Below, in pieces: positions 56,295-64,000 of a stretch of 64,000 bases of DNA. Positions within the stretch are counted from its first letter, which is position 1. Every line of letters begins with the position of its first letter. A program made the position numbers and the translations under genes. Origin of the DNA: Cellulophaga sp. L1A9 (GTDB lineage Bacteria > Bacteroidota > Bacteroidia > Flavobacteriales > Flavobacteriaceae); the NCBI RefSeq assembly GCF_009797025.1, contig NZ_CP047027.1:558001-622000 (forward strand), written 5' to 3'. The notes under the pieces are model-generated. The model was not told where the DNA came from, ran no database searches, and worked only from the letters and a program-made list of their open reading frames with translations.

Positions 56295-58094
56295 CTAAAA
56301 TGCTTCTACTTCTGTAAAATAAGCTCCTCCAATTTTTCCCTCATTTGTATAGAGATATGTCACAAGTTCCGTTTTACCGGCTGGGAGCTCCAACTCAAAA
56401 ACGACCTCCTTACTTCCCTGCTTAACCATCATTTCCTGATCATTTCCTGCTATCTGAATTCTAGCTCGTACAGCCTTGATTACTTTATCTGCTTCTTTCG
56501 GAAATTGGCGAAGTGTAATTTGATATAAACCTGCTTTTTTCACATTGATCATCCATGGTCCAGTAACTGGTGGAAGCTTACTAATGGAATTAAAATTCCA
56601 TGGGGGGTTTCCCTCTGGCATGTACCAATCTTGTGAACACAGGGTTGTAGGTTTCTCATCCGGATTACCAATATCGATCGAAACAGGTGTCATACGTGGT
56701 GAAACCGATTCCCAAAATGGTGGGTATAGTTTCCGCAACTCTGCTAACTTTTGGGGATTTAAGGAAGACAGGTCATTTCTTTGACTTGGATCTTTTTGTA
56801 TGTCGTAAAGCTCTACTCCGTTAATGAGTCGCCAATTGTCCTTAAGCACACAGGTATATTCCCACTCTTTTGGAGGTCCTTTGAAATAAGCTCCTCCTTG
56901 AAATTGTACGATAAGATGTTCTCTTTTTTCAGCATTGTTTAATCCGTTTAAAATTGGCTTGAACGATATTCCATCTGGATTATGGGAATCTGGAATTGGT
57001 ATTCCACATAAATCAGCCAGCGTTGGCAGCACATCGATATGGGCTGTAAGTGCATCAACATCCTGCCCTCCCAGCAAGCCCCCGGAAGGCCAGTGAATAA
57101 AAAACGGTACGCGATGACCTCCTTCGTATACCGAAGATTTCTTACCCCGCATACCGGCATTATAGCCCTTTAATGCTTCTGAATCCAGCCCTTCAAAATT
57201 TCCTCCTTTTGCAGTACCATTATCCGTCATAAATACCAAAATCGCGTTTTCAGCAATTCCCAAATCTTCAAGCTTGTTCCTCAAAATACCCAAATTGTAG
57301 TCAAAGTTGGCAATCATGCCATAGAATTCGGGGCCAAATTTCCAATCAGCCTTGTCCTTGTAAGGCTCGCTCCATTCCTTACCGACAATGTATGGTCCAT
57401 GCGGTGCATTTGTGGCCAAATAGAGTAGAAATGCTTCTTCTTTATTCTGTTCTACAAAGTCAATTGCCTCATTAAACCACACATCGGTGCAATAACCCTC
57501 AAATTTTTCAAACTTTCCATTTCGCTCATAGGTATCGTCAAAATAATCATTGCCCCAATAGTCTGAAGCTTGTCCAACTCCTCCGCATCTGTGCCAGGTA
57601 ACATCTTGAAATCCTCTGTCTTGTGGACGATGTGGGGCGTTATCTCCAAGATGCCATTTTCCGACCATTCCCGTGGCATACCCGTTTTCTGAAAATACAT
57701 TGGCTATTGTTTTTTCATCGGTATGAAGCATGGTTCGTCCACTACTGGTACGGTATGCCCCTGATCGAGCTGGGTAGCGTCCCGTCATAAGTGCCGCCCT
57801 TGATGGTGTGCAAAATGGACTTACATGAAAGTTGGTGAGTCTTACCGACTCGCTATGCAATTTATCCAAATTGGGTGTTTTTAAAACTGGATTTCCTAGA
57901 CATGCCAAATCACCATAACCCTGATCATCGGTCATGATAATAATTACATTAGGCTTCTGTGGCTTTGATTGAAAACCATGAACTTTTCCAAAAACAAAAA
58001 CTAAGCAAAATGCTAGAAGTAATTTGAAATTAGTGCTCTTCAATAAACATTTTTTAACTTTTTGCATACTCCTACAATTATTTATGATTCCCAT
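56295..58094 (-). CDS. S1-family sulfatase with extra C-terminal domain, secreted
   Basis: This protein is 599 residues from the first Met. The start overlaps the upstream GH29 by 17 bases; the second Met at 58067 would avoid overlap and still leave a signal peptide ending GKVHGFQ. TDDQGYGD forms the metal site, CTPSR (Cys95) the maturation motif, GMVGKWHLGDN and FMTDNGTAKG the other metal segments. WHRCGGVGQASDYW and NDYFDDTYERNG match the 22.5 kb sulfatase, as does the C-terminal beta domain (LYQITLRQFPKEADK). In place of HGGGG the loop has HRCGG. The two are paralogs that have moved apart, perhaps for differing positions on the sugar. Confidence 0.91.
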   Translation of the reverse strand: MGIINNCRSMQKVKKCLLKSTNFKLLLAFCLVFVFGKVHGFQSKPQKPNVIIIMTDDQGYGDLACLGNPVLKTPNLDKLHSESVRLTNFHVSPFCTPSRAALMTGRYPARSGAYRTSSGRTMLHTDEKTIANVFSENGYATGMVGKWHLGDNAPHRPQDRGFQDVTWHRCGGVGQASDYWGNDYFDDTYERNGKFEKFEGYCTDVWFNEAIDFVEQNKEEAFLLYLATNAPHGPYIVGKEWSEPYKDKADWKFGPEFYGMIANFDYNLGILRNKLEDLGIAENAILVFMTDNGTAKGGNFEGLDSEALKGYNAGMRGKKSSVYEGGHRVPFFIHWPSGGLLGGQDVDALTAHIDVLPTLADLCGIPIPDSHNPDGISFKPILNGLNNAEKREHLIVQFQGGAYFKGPPKEWEYTCVLKDNWRLINGVELYDIQKDPSQRNDLSSLNPQKLAELRKLYPPFWESVSPRMTPVSIDIGNPDEKPTTLCSQDWYMPEGNPPWNFNSISKLPPVTGPWMINVKKAGLYQITLRQFPKEADKVIKAVRARIQIAGNDQEMMVKQGSKEVVFELELPAGKTELVTYLYTNEGKIGGAYFTEVEAF

Positions 58095-59712
58095 CTAGAT
58101 CCACTTTCTTTGTCCCTTCAAAAGCTTTGTCCGCATCTATCTGTATAGCATTGGGGATATGTTGTTCTATAGCAGTAACAATAGCAAATGTCCATGCATA
58201 TTTACTGTCACCAAAGTCTTTTGGCGGTGTTATTTTCAAACCATTAGAAGTCATTTCCCATATCACAGGTTCTTCTGAACCAAGCAAGCTTACAGATTTA
58301 ACCTGATCAACTTTCCACTCAGAGGTGCCTTCAATTATAAAAGCATCAACTGGTTTCTTCTTTGCAATCGCATAAAGATTATTGCCCTTAGTGGTAAATG
58401 AAAGGTTTGCAACTTCTTGAGAATTGATTTTCCAATACCGGGTACCATAGATAGCATTACCATTTATTTTTAGCCATTCTCCCATTGCTTTTAAACGATC
58501 CACCTGCTCAGCAACTAATGTTCCGTCCGCTTTTGGACCAATATTGATGAGGAAATTACCATTACGACTCACAACTTCGATCATTTCATGAATTACGCCT
58601 TCCACACTTTTATAGGTATCCTCTTCTAAATAACCAAACGATGTTCCAAATGTGGTACAGCTCTGCCACTTTGGACCAACGACTTCCAACTTAAGGTTAT
58701 CTTTTTCCAAACAACCCACCCCATCAGGCCAATTTCTGTTTTTTCCTTTATTGTTTACATAAACAGCTTGTCCATTTGCAGCTCCCTGATTCATAAAATC
58801 GGTAATCATACCGCGCACCTTGTCATCGAAATATTTGATAACCGGCTTGGCCTTGCCGTTTCGCACATCGTTACCATCACGAGTATAAATGGGAAAGTCG
58901 TCCATCCAGAGCATATCGGGTTGGTATTTTTCCTGTATTTCTTTCCAGCGTGCCACATAGTCGTCCACATACGCTTCTGAAAATCCAAAAGGACCATAAA
59001 GAGAGGCGGCTTCTGGAACACGTTTGATCTCTTCTACAATTTCCGGTAATGGCGTAGCATTAACTACGTAAAGTTCTTCGGCAAAGAATGAACTGTGTCG
59101 TTCGCGGTGATAAGAGGGAGCATATTTTAAGCCCTGCTTACGCACTGCCTTTCCTAAATCTCCAACAATATCGCGTTTGGGTCCCTTGTCAACTGCATTC
59201 CATGGTGTTAAATCCGAATCCCAGTTGGCCCAACCATCGTGGTGCTCGGCAGTAAGTACTACATATTTTGCACCTACATCGGCAAACAGTTGTGCCCATT
59301 CGTCTGGATTCCAATTTTCTGCGGTGAATTCAGGAATGATATCTTTATAACCGAACTCTGGCGGATTAGCTCCCCAACGCTCTTTCATATAAGGATAATA
59401 GTGTTCAGGATCTCTATAAATCATTTTGGGCACATGCTCAGCATATCCTTTACCACCCTTGCGATAGCCAATTGCACTATAGGGACCCCAATGAATAAAA
59501 ATTCCTATTTTACCATCATCAAACCATTCAGGAACGGGCATCTTTTGCAAAGACTCCCAACTACCATCATAAGGCACTTTCGGGTCATTAACTACCTTTT
59601 TTTCTTTTTCGGGATTACAAGATTGAAAAATTACCAAGAATACCAAGAATACCAAGAATAATAGTTGTACTCCAGGTCGTCGGTCGTAGAAATATTTTTT
59701 AACAATTTTCAT
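58078..59712 (-). CDS. GH29 family alpha-L-fucosidase, lipoprotein
   Basis: This protein is 544 residues. The leader has three repeats of FLV in its hydrophobic core (FLVFLVFLVIFQSC) with lipobox IFQSC. Catalytic landmarks: KIGIFIHWGPYSAIGYRKGGKGYAEH, YVVLTAEHHDGWANWD (His pair), SYHRERHSSFF, DMLWMDDFPIYT (nucleophile Asp) and GNFLINIGPKADGTL. AEHHDGW with YHRERH is the pattern of the stricter GH29 group that resembles eukaryotic-type fucosidases. It is coupled to the sulfatase downstream by overlap and is separated by 156 bases from the gene upstream, so a promoter may lie there; I could not identify one. Confidence 0.92.
   Translation of the reverse strand: MKIVKKYFYDRRPGVQLLFLVFLVFLVIFQSCNPEKEKKVVNDPKVPYDGSWESLQKMPVPEWFDDGKIGIFIHWGPYSAIGYRKGGKGYAEHVPKMIYRDPEHYYPYMKERWGANPPEFGYKDIIPEFTAENWNPDEWAQLFADVGAKYVVLTAEHHDGWANWDSDLTPWNAVDKGPKRDIVGDLGKAVRKQGLKYAPSYHRERHSSFFAEELYVVNATPLPEIVEEIKRVPEAASLYGPFGFSEAYVDDYVARWKEIQEKYQPDMLWMDDFPIYTRDGNDVRNGKAKPVIKYFDDKVRGMITDFMNQGAANGQAVYVNNKGKNRNWPDGVGCLEKDNLKLEVVGPKWQSCTTFGTSFGYLEEDTYKSVEGVIHEMIEVVSRNGNFLINIGPKADGTLVAEQVDRLKAMGEWLKINGNAIYGTRYWKINSQEVANLSFTTKGNNLYAIAKKKPVDAFIIEGTSEWKVDQVKSVSLLGSEEPVIWEMTSNGLKITPPKDFGDSKYAWTFAIVTAIEQHIPNAIQIDADKAFEGTKKVDLDGNHK
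59632..59658 (-). repeat. Three tandem copies of a 9-base unit inside a signal peptide
   Basis: The unit taccaagaa occurs three times in a row on the plus strand (59632-59640, 59641-59649, 59650-59658). On the coding strand it gives Phe-Leu-Val three times in the hydrophobic core of the GH29 leader. Copy-number change would alter core length without a frameshift. Confidence 0.9.
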
Positions 59713-59868
59713 AATCTTAGTTTTCTTTTCTCGTTTTTTTATTCATTATCTGAAGGGTACTACCGTAGAGAAAAATTCTCAACAGCGTTTATATTTAGAT
59801 GTTTTCAGATTAGTAGATTCCTAAAATAATGGTGACCATAAAATAGGAAGTCCTTTTTCTATTTCATA

Positions 59869-61494
59869 TCAATACCCTTTTACAGCTTTACGCACTTCTT
59901 TCATAATAGCAATACACTCCGGATTAAAAAATGGGTGTTCGGTGGTCACATCTGGGGTCATAGCAAGATTGATAGTAATAGGCATATTTGCTTCATCAGC
60001 GTTTTTAAATATCTCTATGTATTTGTCTGCAGAGAACTTAGGTTTTTGCGTAAAAACGCCATTTGCTGTTTTACTAGACCAACCATCCATATAAAACCAG
60101 CTAGCAGGAGATTGCCCTTCTAATTGTCCTCCTTCTTGAAATAAAAAATCGGGTTGAATTTCTGGTACTCTTCCTGACCCATCAGACACCACTAAATCGC
60201 TAAAAGGTGTTAGGTTTGGGAATAAATTTTGGCTAAAACCTATTGGTGCGTTTGGATTTCCAGCCTTAATAGCTTTGGCTAATTTTTCCCAAGGTGGGTC
60301 CAATTGATATACTTTCCAACCACCATCATCTATATAACCTGCAGCAGTAGCTAAATCTTCACCATATCGAAGACTCACTTCACGTAAATGCGCTTCTAAA
60401 AAATTGAAATAGCCTGACGGATCAGGGGTTTCGCCACTTCCGTAAGTATTGCCATATAAATCCTCCATACCACTATTTGGATTATAGTAAAGCATCAAGC
60501 GAATGTTGTGCTTACCTAATCCATCTATGAGTTCCCTGATTAAATCACGCTCACATGTAAATCCGAGTTTTATATTATCGATTGTTTTGCTAGGTCCTGG
60601 CCAATGTTGTGTACCATGCGCACAAGTAAAAGTGACCCAAGAAGCTCCTGTCGCTACAACTTTTTCAACAAATGCATCCACATCAAAAACGTCCACTAAT
60701 TTCTGATACTGATCTCCTAACTTTGGTCCTCCATTAAATGGCGATGAACCTGATGAAAAGTGTACAAACAAACCATATTTGCCATCAACCATCCATTGTA
60801 CATCGGCTTTCACTGCTTTAGCACATTCTTTTATTGCTACCTGAGCTTCAGGTCGTACTAGTTCAATAGACCAAAAAGCAAAAGGATTGGGTTTTATGTT
60901 TGCATTGGCTTGGATTTCTGCGTTCTCTTCTTCCTTTTTTTCCTTTCCAAAAGTCACCAGACGAAAGCTAATTTTATTGATACCCTTTTTGAGTGATAAA
61001 TTTTGATTTAAATAATGACGTTGTACAATAGGTCTGGTCTCCCAATTTTTAATATTGGCTTTTTCGATTATTTTAGAAGTTCCTGAGGTTATTTCAAAAG
61101 TTGATTGTGAAAGGATATCATTGCCACCTGTGTACAAAAGCGCTACAGTATATTCTGCTTCGTAAGGTGCTTCTACCTCCCAAGTCATGACATCATCTTT
61201 GGTCAAAAACCCACGTATAAATGCATTGTTAACTACGGTGGGTGTTGGACGTTCTAGGTGATTGAGGTTTCCTGAAAGTTCAGCGCGAAAACCCATAATT
61301 GTGGTGATATCATCTGGTCTTAGTTCCCAAGTTTTGGGTGCCCAATAGGGATGAATAACCCTTGTTGCTGCATTGACATTGTCATGGGCATTGAAAGCAT
61401 TGGCATCTCCTTTTTTAAGAATAGGGTTTTGTGCAATACTCAGCTGCACTAAGATTAAAGAAAGGATGATTATTATGGTTTTAATTTTATTCAT
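59869..61494 (-). CDS. Divergent GH29-like glycosidase with N-terminal beta-sandwich, secreted
   Basis: This protein is 541 residues with a signal peptide ending LSIAQN. Residues ~25-220 form a beta-sandwich (VMTWEVEAPYEAEYTVALLYTGG and LKKGINKISFRLVTFG). The rest resembles a GH29-type barrel: KYGLFVHFSSGSSPFNGG, WVTFTCAHGTQHWPG, IRLMLYYNPNSGM, AAGYIDDGGW (candidate nucleophile Asp) and a C-terminal NLAMTPDVTTEHPFF. The KHHDGF motif is replaced by CAHGTQHW, and the domain order is reversed relative to normal GH29 (sandwich first). It could be a distinct subfamily or a neighbouring family with the same fold. A partial copy of its last 70 residues is at 54.5 kb. Confidence 0.75.
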   Translation of the reverse strand: MNKIKTIIIILSLILVQLSIAQNPILKKGDANAFNAHDNVNAATRVIHPYWAPKTWELRPDDITTIMGFRAELSGNLNHLERPTPTVVNNAFIRGFLTKDDVMTWEVEAPYEAEYTVALLYTGGNDILSQSTFEITSGTSKIIEKANIKNWETRPIVQRHYLNQNLSLKKGINKISFRLVTFGKEKKEEENAEIQANANIKPNPFAFWSIELVRPEAQVAIKECAKAVKADVQWMVDGKYGLFVHFSSGSSPFNGGPKLGDQYQKLVDVFDVDAFVEKVVATGASWVTFTCAHGTQHWPGPSKTIDNIKLGFTCERDLIRELIDGLGKHNIRLMLYYNPNSGMEDLYGNTYGSGETPDPSGYFNFLEAHLREVSLRYGEDLATAAGYIDDGGWKVYQLDPPWEKLAKAIKAGNPNAPIGFSQNLFPNLTPFSDLVVSDGSGRVPEIQPDFLFQEGGQLEGQSPASWFYMDGWSSKTANGVFTQKPKFSADKYIEIFKNADEANMPITINLAMTPDVTTEHPFFNPECIAIMKEVRKAVKGY

Positions 61495-61517
61495 AACACT
61501 TATACCTTATCAGATTA

Positions 61518-63089
61518 TTATTCATTTAAAAATGCCGTTTGTACCCAAGGTGTGGTAATGGGATCGTTTTCCTGCACTTTACCTGGAGTGCTTCTACCAT
61601 CTTTTATTTGCTTAGCAAGTAATTGTTTTAATTCTTCAACTTTTTTAGGATACTTGTCTGCAATATTCTCTTTCTCCGCTATATCTGTTTTCAAATTATA
61701 AAGGATATATTCTGGAAGATTTTCGTCTATTTTTTCTGGCTTTCCAGCGGCTGACACACCCGAATTTGGCGATATAATTAATTTCCAATTTCCTTTTCTT
61801 ACAGCAAAAATGCCTGTTTTACTGTGATGAATTGTAGCCTCTCTTTTATATCCTTTTTTTTGATTAAACAAGGGCAACATACTATAACTGTCTTCTGCTT
61901 CATTATCATTTAACTTGTAATCCAATAAATCGGCGCATGTAGCCATAAAATCTGTAGTACAAATGGTTTCATCAGAAACTGTATTGGCTTTAATTTTTTC
62001 AGGCCATTTTACCAAAAATGGCACACGATGTCCGCCTTCCAAATAACTTCCTTTATTACCACTATAAATATAACTGGGGTTATGTCCTTTGGATAATAAC
62101 ACTGGAAAATTTGCATTGGCTGCACAGCCATTATCACTGGTAAAAATGACCATTGTGTTTTCTTCTATTCCGCTCTCTTTAATGGTTTTAAAAATTTGAC
62201 CCATCAAATCATCTATCATTAAAACAAAATCGGCATACGGATTGATGTCACTTTTTCCCTTCCAAGGTTCAGTAGGTAAAATAGGATTATGAGGCGCAGC
62301 TAAAGGCAGATAGATAAAAAATGGCGTATCACCACCTGCATTTTCTTTTATAAATGAAATAGACTTTTCTACAAATACTGGCAATACCTGTTCGTGATCA
62401 AAATCTTCTGAAATATCACCTTTAATCCAAAAGGCATAAGGGTTTTCTGATCTTTTTTGTTCTGAAATTCCGGTAGGAACTTTTACCACTTTATTGTTCT
62501 CTACATATACAAATGGTGGCATATTCAAAGATGCTGGAAGTAAATAGGAATAATCAAAACCTAATTCTGCGGCTCCTTTGTCTAATGGTTTGGTATAAGC
62601 TATACGATCGAAATCGTATTTATCTTCTATTCCCGTATAATGGTCATAATCTTTAATACCATCTTTAGTAGCCCAATTAAGTCCTAGATGCCATTTCCCG
62701 ATGCTTGCCGTCTTATATCCATTCTGCTTCAACAAATCGGCAACTGTAAATCGGTCTTCTTTAATTAACATGGGTGATGTTCCCCATGTTACAAATTGTT
62801 TAAGCGGGGTTCTCCAATTGTATCGTCCCGTTAATATTCCATAGCGCGTTGGTGTACACACCGCAGAGGAAGTATGGGCATCTGTAAACTTCATGCCTTC
62901 GGCGCCCATTGCATCTAAATTGGGTGTGTGTATTTTGCTATTCTCGTTATAGCTACTTAAATCTCCTATTCCTAAATCATCTGCCAAAATATAAATAATA
63001 TTTGGTCGTTTATTTTTAGTGGTTTTCGATTGTGCTAATCCATTAAATACTAAGATGTTTAGCAGGGCTAAAATGATTATATTTTTCAT
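61518..63089 (-). CDS. S1-family sulfatase, secreted
   Basis: This protein is 523 residues with a signal peptide ending FNGLAQSK. LADDLGIGD forms the metal site, CTPTR (Cys78) the maturation motif, IGKWHLGLNW the Lys/His segment and FTSDNGCAANANF the second metal segment. HTSSAVCTPTRYGILTGRYNWR, SLNMPPFVYVENN and the ending KDGRSTPGKVQEND are shared with the 3.0-4.6 kb sulfatase, which is the same length, making them paralogs about 57 kb apart. It is not a lipoprotein, unlike that paralog, so the two may work in different compartments. It follows the partial GH29 gene by 16 bases. Confidence 0.93.
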   Translation of the reverse strand: MKNIIILALLNILVFNGLAQSKTTKNKRPNIIYILADDLGIGDLSSYNENSKIHTPNLDAMGAEGMKFTDAHTSSAVCTPTRYGILTGRYNWRTPLKQFVTWGTSPMLIKEDRFTVADLLKQNGYKTASIGKWHLGLNWATKDGIKDYDHYTGIEDKYDFDRIAYTKPLDKGAAELGFDYSYLLPASLNMPPFVYVENNKVVKVPTGISEQKRSENPYAFWIKGDISEDFDHEQVLPVFVEKSISFIKENAGGDTPFFIYLPLAAPHNPILPTEPWKGKSDINPYADFVLMIDDLMGQIFKTIKESGIEENTMVIFTSDNGCAANANFPVLLSKGHNPSYIYSGNKGSYLEGGHRVPFLVKWPEKIKANTVSDETICTTDFMATCADLLDYKLNDNEAEDSYSMLPLFNQKKGYKREATIHHSKTGIFAVRKGNWKLIISPNSGVSAAGKPEKIDENLPEYILYNLKTDIAEKENIADKYPKKVEELKQLLAKQIKDGRSTPGKVQENDPITTPWVQTAFLNE

Positions 63090-63105
63090 TGGATTTATTT
63101 AATAA

Positions 63106-64000
63106 TTATTCTACGGGCACAAGCTCCAACCCTTTAAATTTATAGCTTCCTTTGGTTGCTTTGGAGGCAGGTACTTTTGGATAAACTGTAAATTTATGAA
63201 CTCCAGCTTCCTCAATTTTTATAGTTCCTGTTTGTTGTTTTTTAGTTAATTTACCAATAACACCTTTTGAATTCAGTGTAATTGTATCATTAGAGGTACT
63301 CAAATAATAAACAAACCCATCATTACCACTATCTTCACTAATAACTTTATAAGTGCCTGGTTTTTTTACATTCACTGTCCATAGTAAACCTTGTTTCGTA
63401 TTTTCGCCCCAACGGTGTGTAACCTGTTCGTCATAATCATAGCTTATTCGTCTTATGGAAAATTCGCATTTTGAAACTGGTAATTTTATGGTTCCATCTG
63501 CTTCTTGTTGAATCGTTTCATCAACTATTTTAGCTTCATTATCTTCAATTTCCAAAACAATTACCGTTACTCGTGGTTGCTGAAGTTCTTCAGGAATTGT
63601 AACACTAATCTTTTCATTTTCCTGACTAAAAGTTAACGGTTGTTTTGAGGTATCAGCCAGAACATACGCCTTATTAACTTTGGATAAAATGCCTTTTAAT
63701 TCAACCTGATTCTCTTTTAAATTCTGTATATGTAGATATACTTTACCAGGCTTACTTGTTATGGCAAATGGAGGGAATTTTAGCGGACTTGGATCAGCTC
63801 CATATATTGCTTCACCATTTACTTTCAGCCATTCTCCAATAGCATTAATACTGTTTACCTGAGATTCTGGAATAGTTCCATCGGGTCGTGGACCTACATT
63901 AAGCAGATAAACCCCGCCATTGCCAACTATTCTGCATAAACTATAAATGAAATCTGAATAATCTCCGGACCGGTCAAGTTCTGCACCCCTAGTTGTATAA
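63106..64000 (-). CDS. GH29 family alpha-L-fucosidase, 3' part (gene starts beyond the window)
   Basis: The frame is open from the window edge to the stop at 63106, about 297 codons. The visible part begins YTTRGAELDRSGDYSDFIYS and continues RIVGNGGVYLLNVGPRPDGTIPES and INAIGEWLKVNGEAIYGADP. These are the closing motifs of the GH29 barrel (GGxxLLNxGPxxDGxIP). A beta-sandwich region follows (PFAITSKPGKVYLHIQNLKEN) and a final domain of ~140 residues (TKQGLLWTVNVKKPGTYKVISED). The catalytic Asp and the His pair lie beyond 64000. A TTG near 63555 offers a shorter frame, but the upstream coding continuity shows that it is internal. It lies 16 bases before the S1 sulfatase gene. Confidence 0.88.
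   Translation of the reverse strand, partial: YTTRGAELDRSGDYSDFIYSLCRIVGNGGVYLLNVGPRPDGTIPESQVNSINAIGEWLKVNGEAIYGADPSPLKFPPFAITSKPGKVYLHIQNLKENQVELKGILSKVNKAYVLADTSKQPLTFSQENEKISVTIPEELQQPRVTVIVLEIEDNEAKIVDETIQQEADGTIKLPVSKCEFSIRRISYDYDEQVTHRWGENTKQGLLWTVNVKKPGTYKVISEDSGNDGFVYYLSTSNDTITLNSKGVIGKLTKKQQTGTIKIEEAGVHKFTVYPKVPASKATKGSYKFKGLELVPVE

Overview
The window is a stretch of an AT-rich genome in which every supported gene lies on the minus strand. Codon use, lipoprotein and Sec signal peptides, a C-terminal type IX secretion (T9SS) sorting domain and the enzyme families all point to a marine member of the Bacteroidota, probably a Flavobacteriaceae. The content is almost purely catabolic: about ten S1-family sulfatases, eight GH29-type genes (one cut by the window edge, one divergent), a GH29-like gene fragment, three GH95 enzymes, three GH43 enzymes, two GH141-like beta-helix proteins plus a third beta-helix protein with a PDZ domain, one GH172 (DUF2961), two alpha/beta-hydrolase esterases, one SGNH esterase, and remains of GH97, GH36 and a formylglycine-generating enzyme (FGE). 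This is the signature of a polysaccharide utilization locus (PUL) for a highly sulfated, probably acetylated and branched, fucose-rich polysaccharide such as brown-algal fucoidan. The substrate is an inference from gene content.

Layout, left to right: 0-11 kb holds a GH95, two sulfatases and a set of damaged genes (two GH97 genes and a GH141-like gene, each with one in-frame stop, and an internally deleted FGE). 11-26 kb holds a GH-like TIM-barrel protein, three sulfatases, an SGNH esterase, two GH29, an EF-hand esterase and a 1137-residue multidomain T9SS cargo protein that is the best candidate for the endo-acting enzyme of the locus. 26-28 kb is a gap plus a badly decayed GH36 alpha-galactosidase. 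28-39.8 kb holds tandem GH43 paralogs, a frameshifted DUF1593 gene, the beta-helix/PDZ protein, a GH29, the GH172 and a frameshifted sulfatase. 39.8-54.7 kb holds an esterase, a sulfatase, an intact GH141-like protein, a GH43-CBM6, two GH29 (one with an altered active-site motif), two GH95 and a GH29-like remnant. 54.7-64 kb holds three sulfatases, a GH29, a divergent GH29-like enzyme and the 3' part of another GH29.

Working model: the T9SS protein cuts the polymer outside the cell. Periplasmic or surface sulfatases and esterases remove sulfate and acyl groups, and exo-acting GH29, GH95 and GH141-like enzymes release fucose (or L-galactose). GH43, GH172, and formerly GH97 and GH36, deal with xylose/arabinose/galactose/glucose-type branches. 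No SusC/SusD pair, regulator, transporter or fucose-catabolism gene is seen in these 64 kb, so they must be elsewhere. Seven genes, not counting the short GH29-like fragment, carry inactivating lesions, concentrated in side-chain and accessory functions. This suggests a locus losing part of its substrate range, or a draft sequence with errors at a few sites. No RNA genes, CRISPR arrays, insertion sequences or phage genes were recognised.
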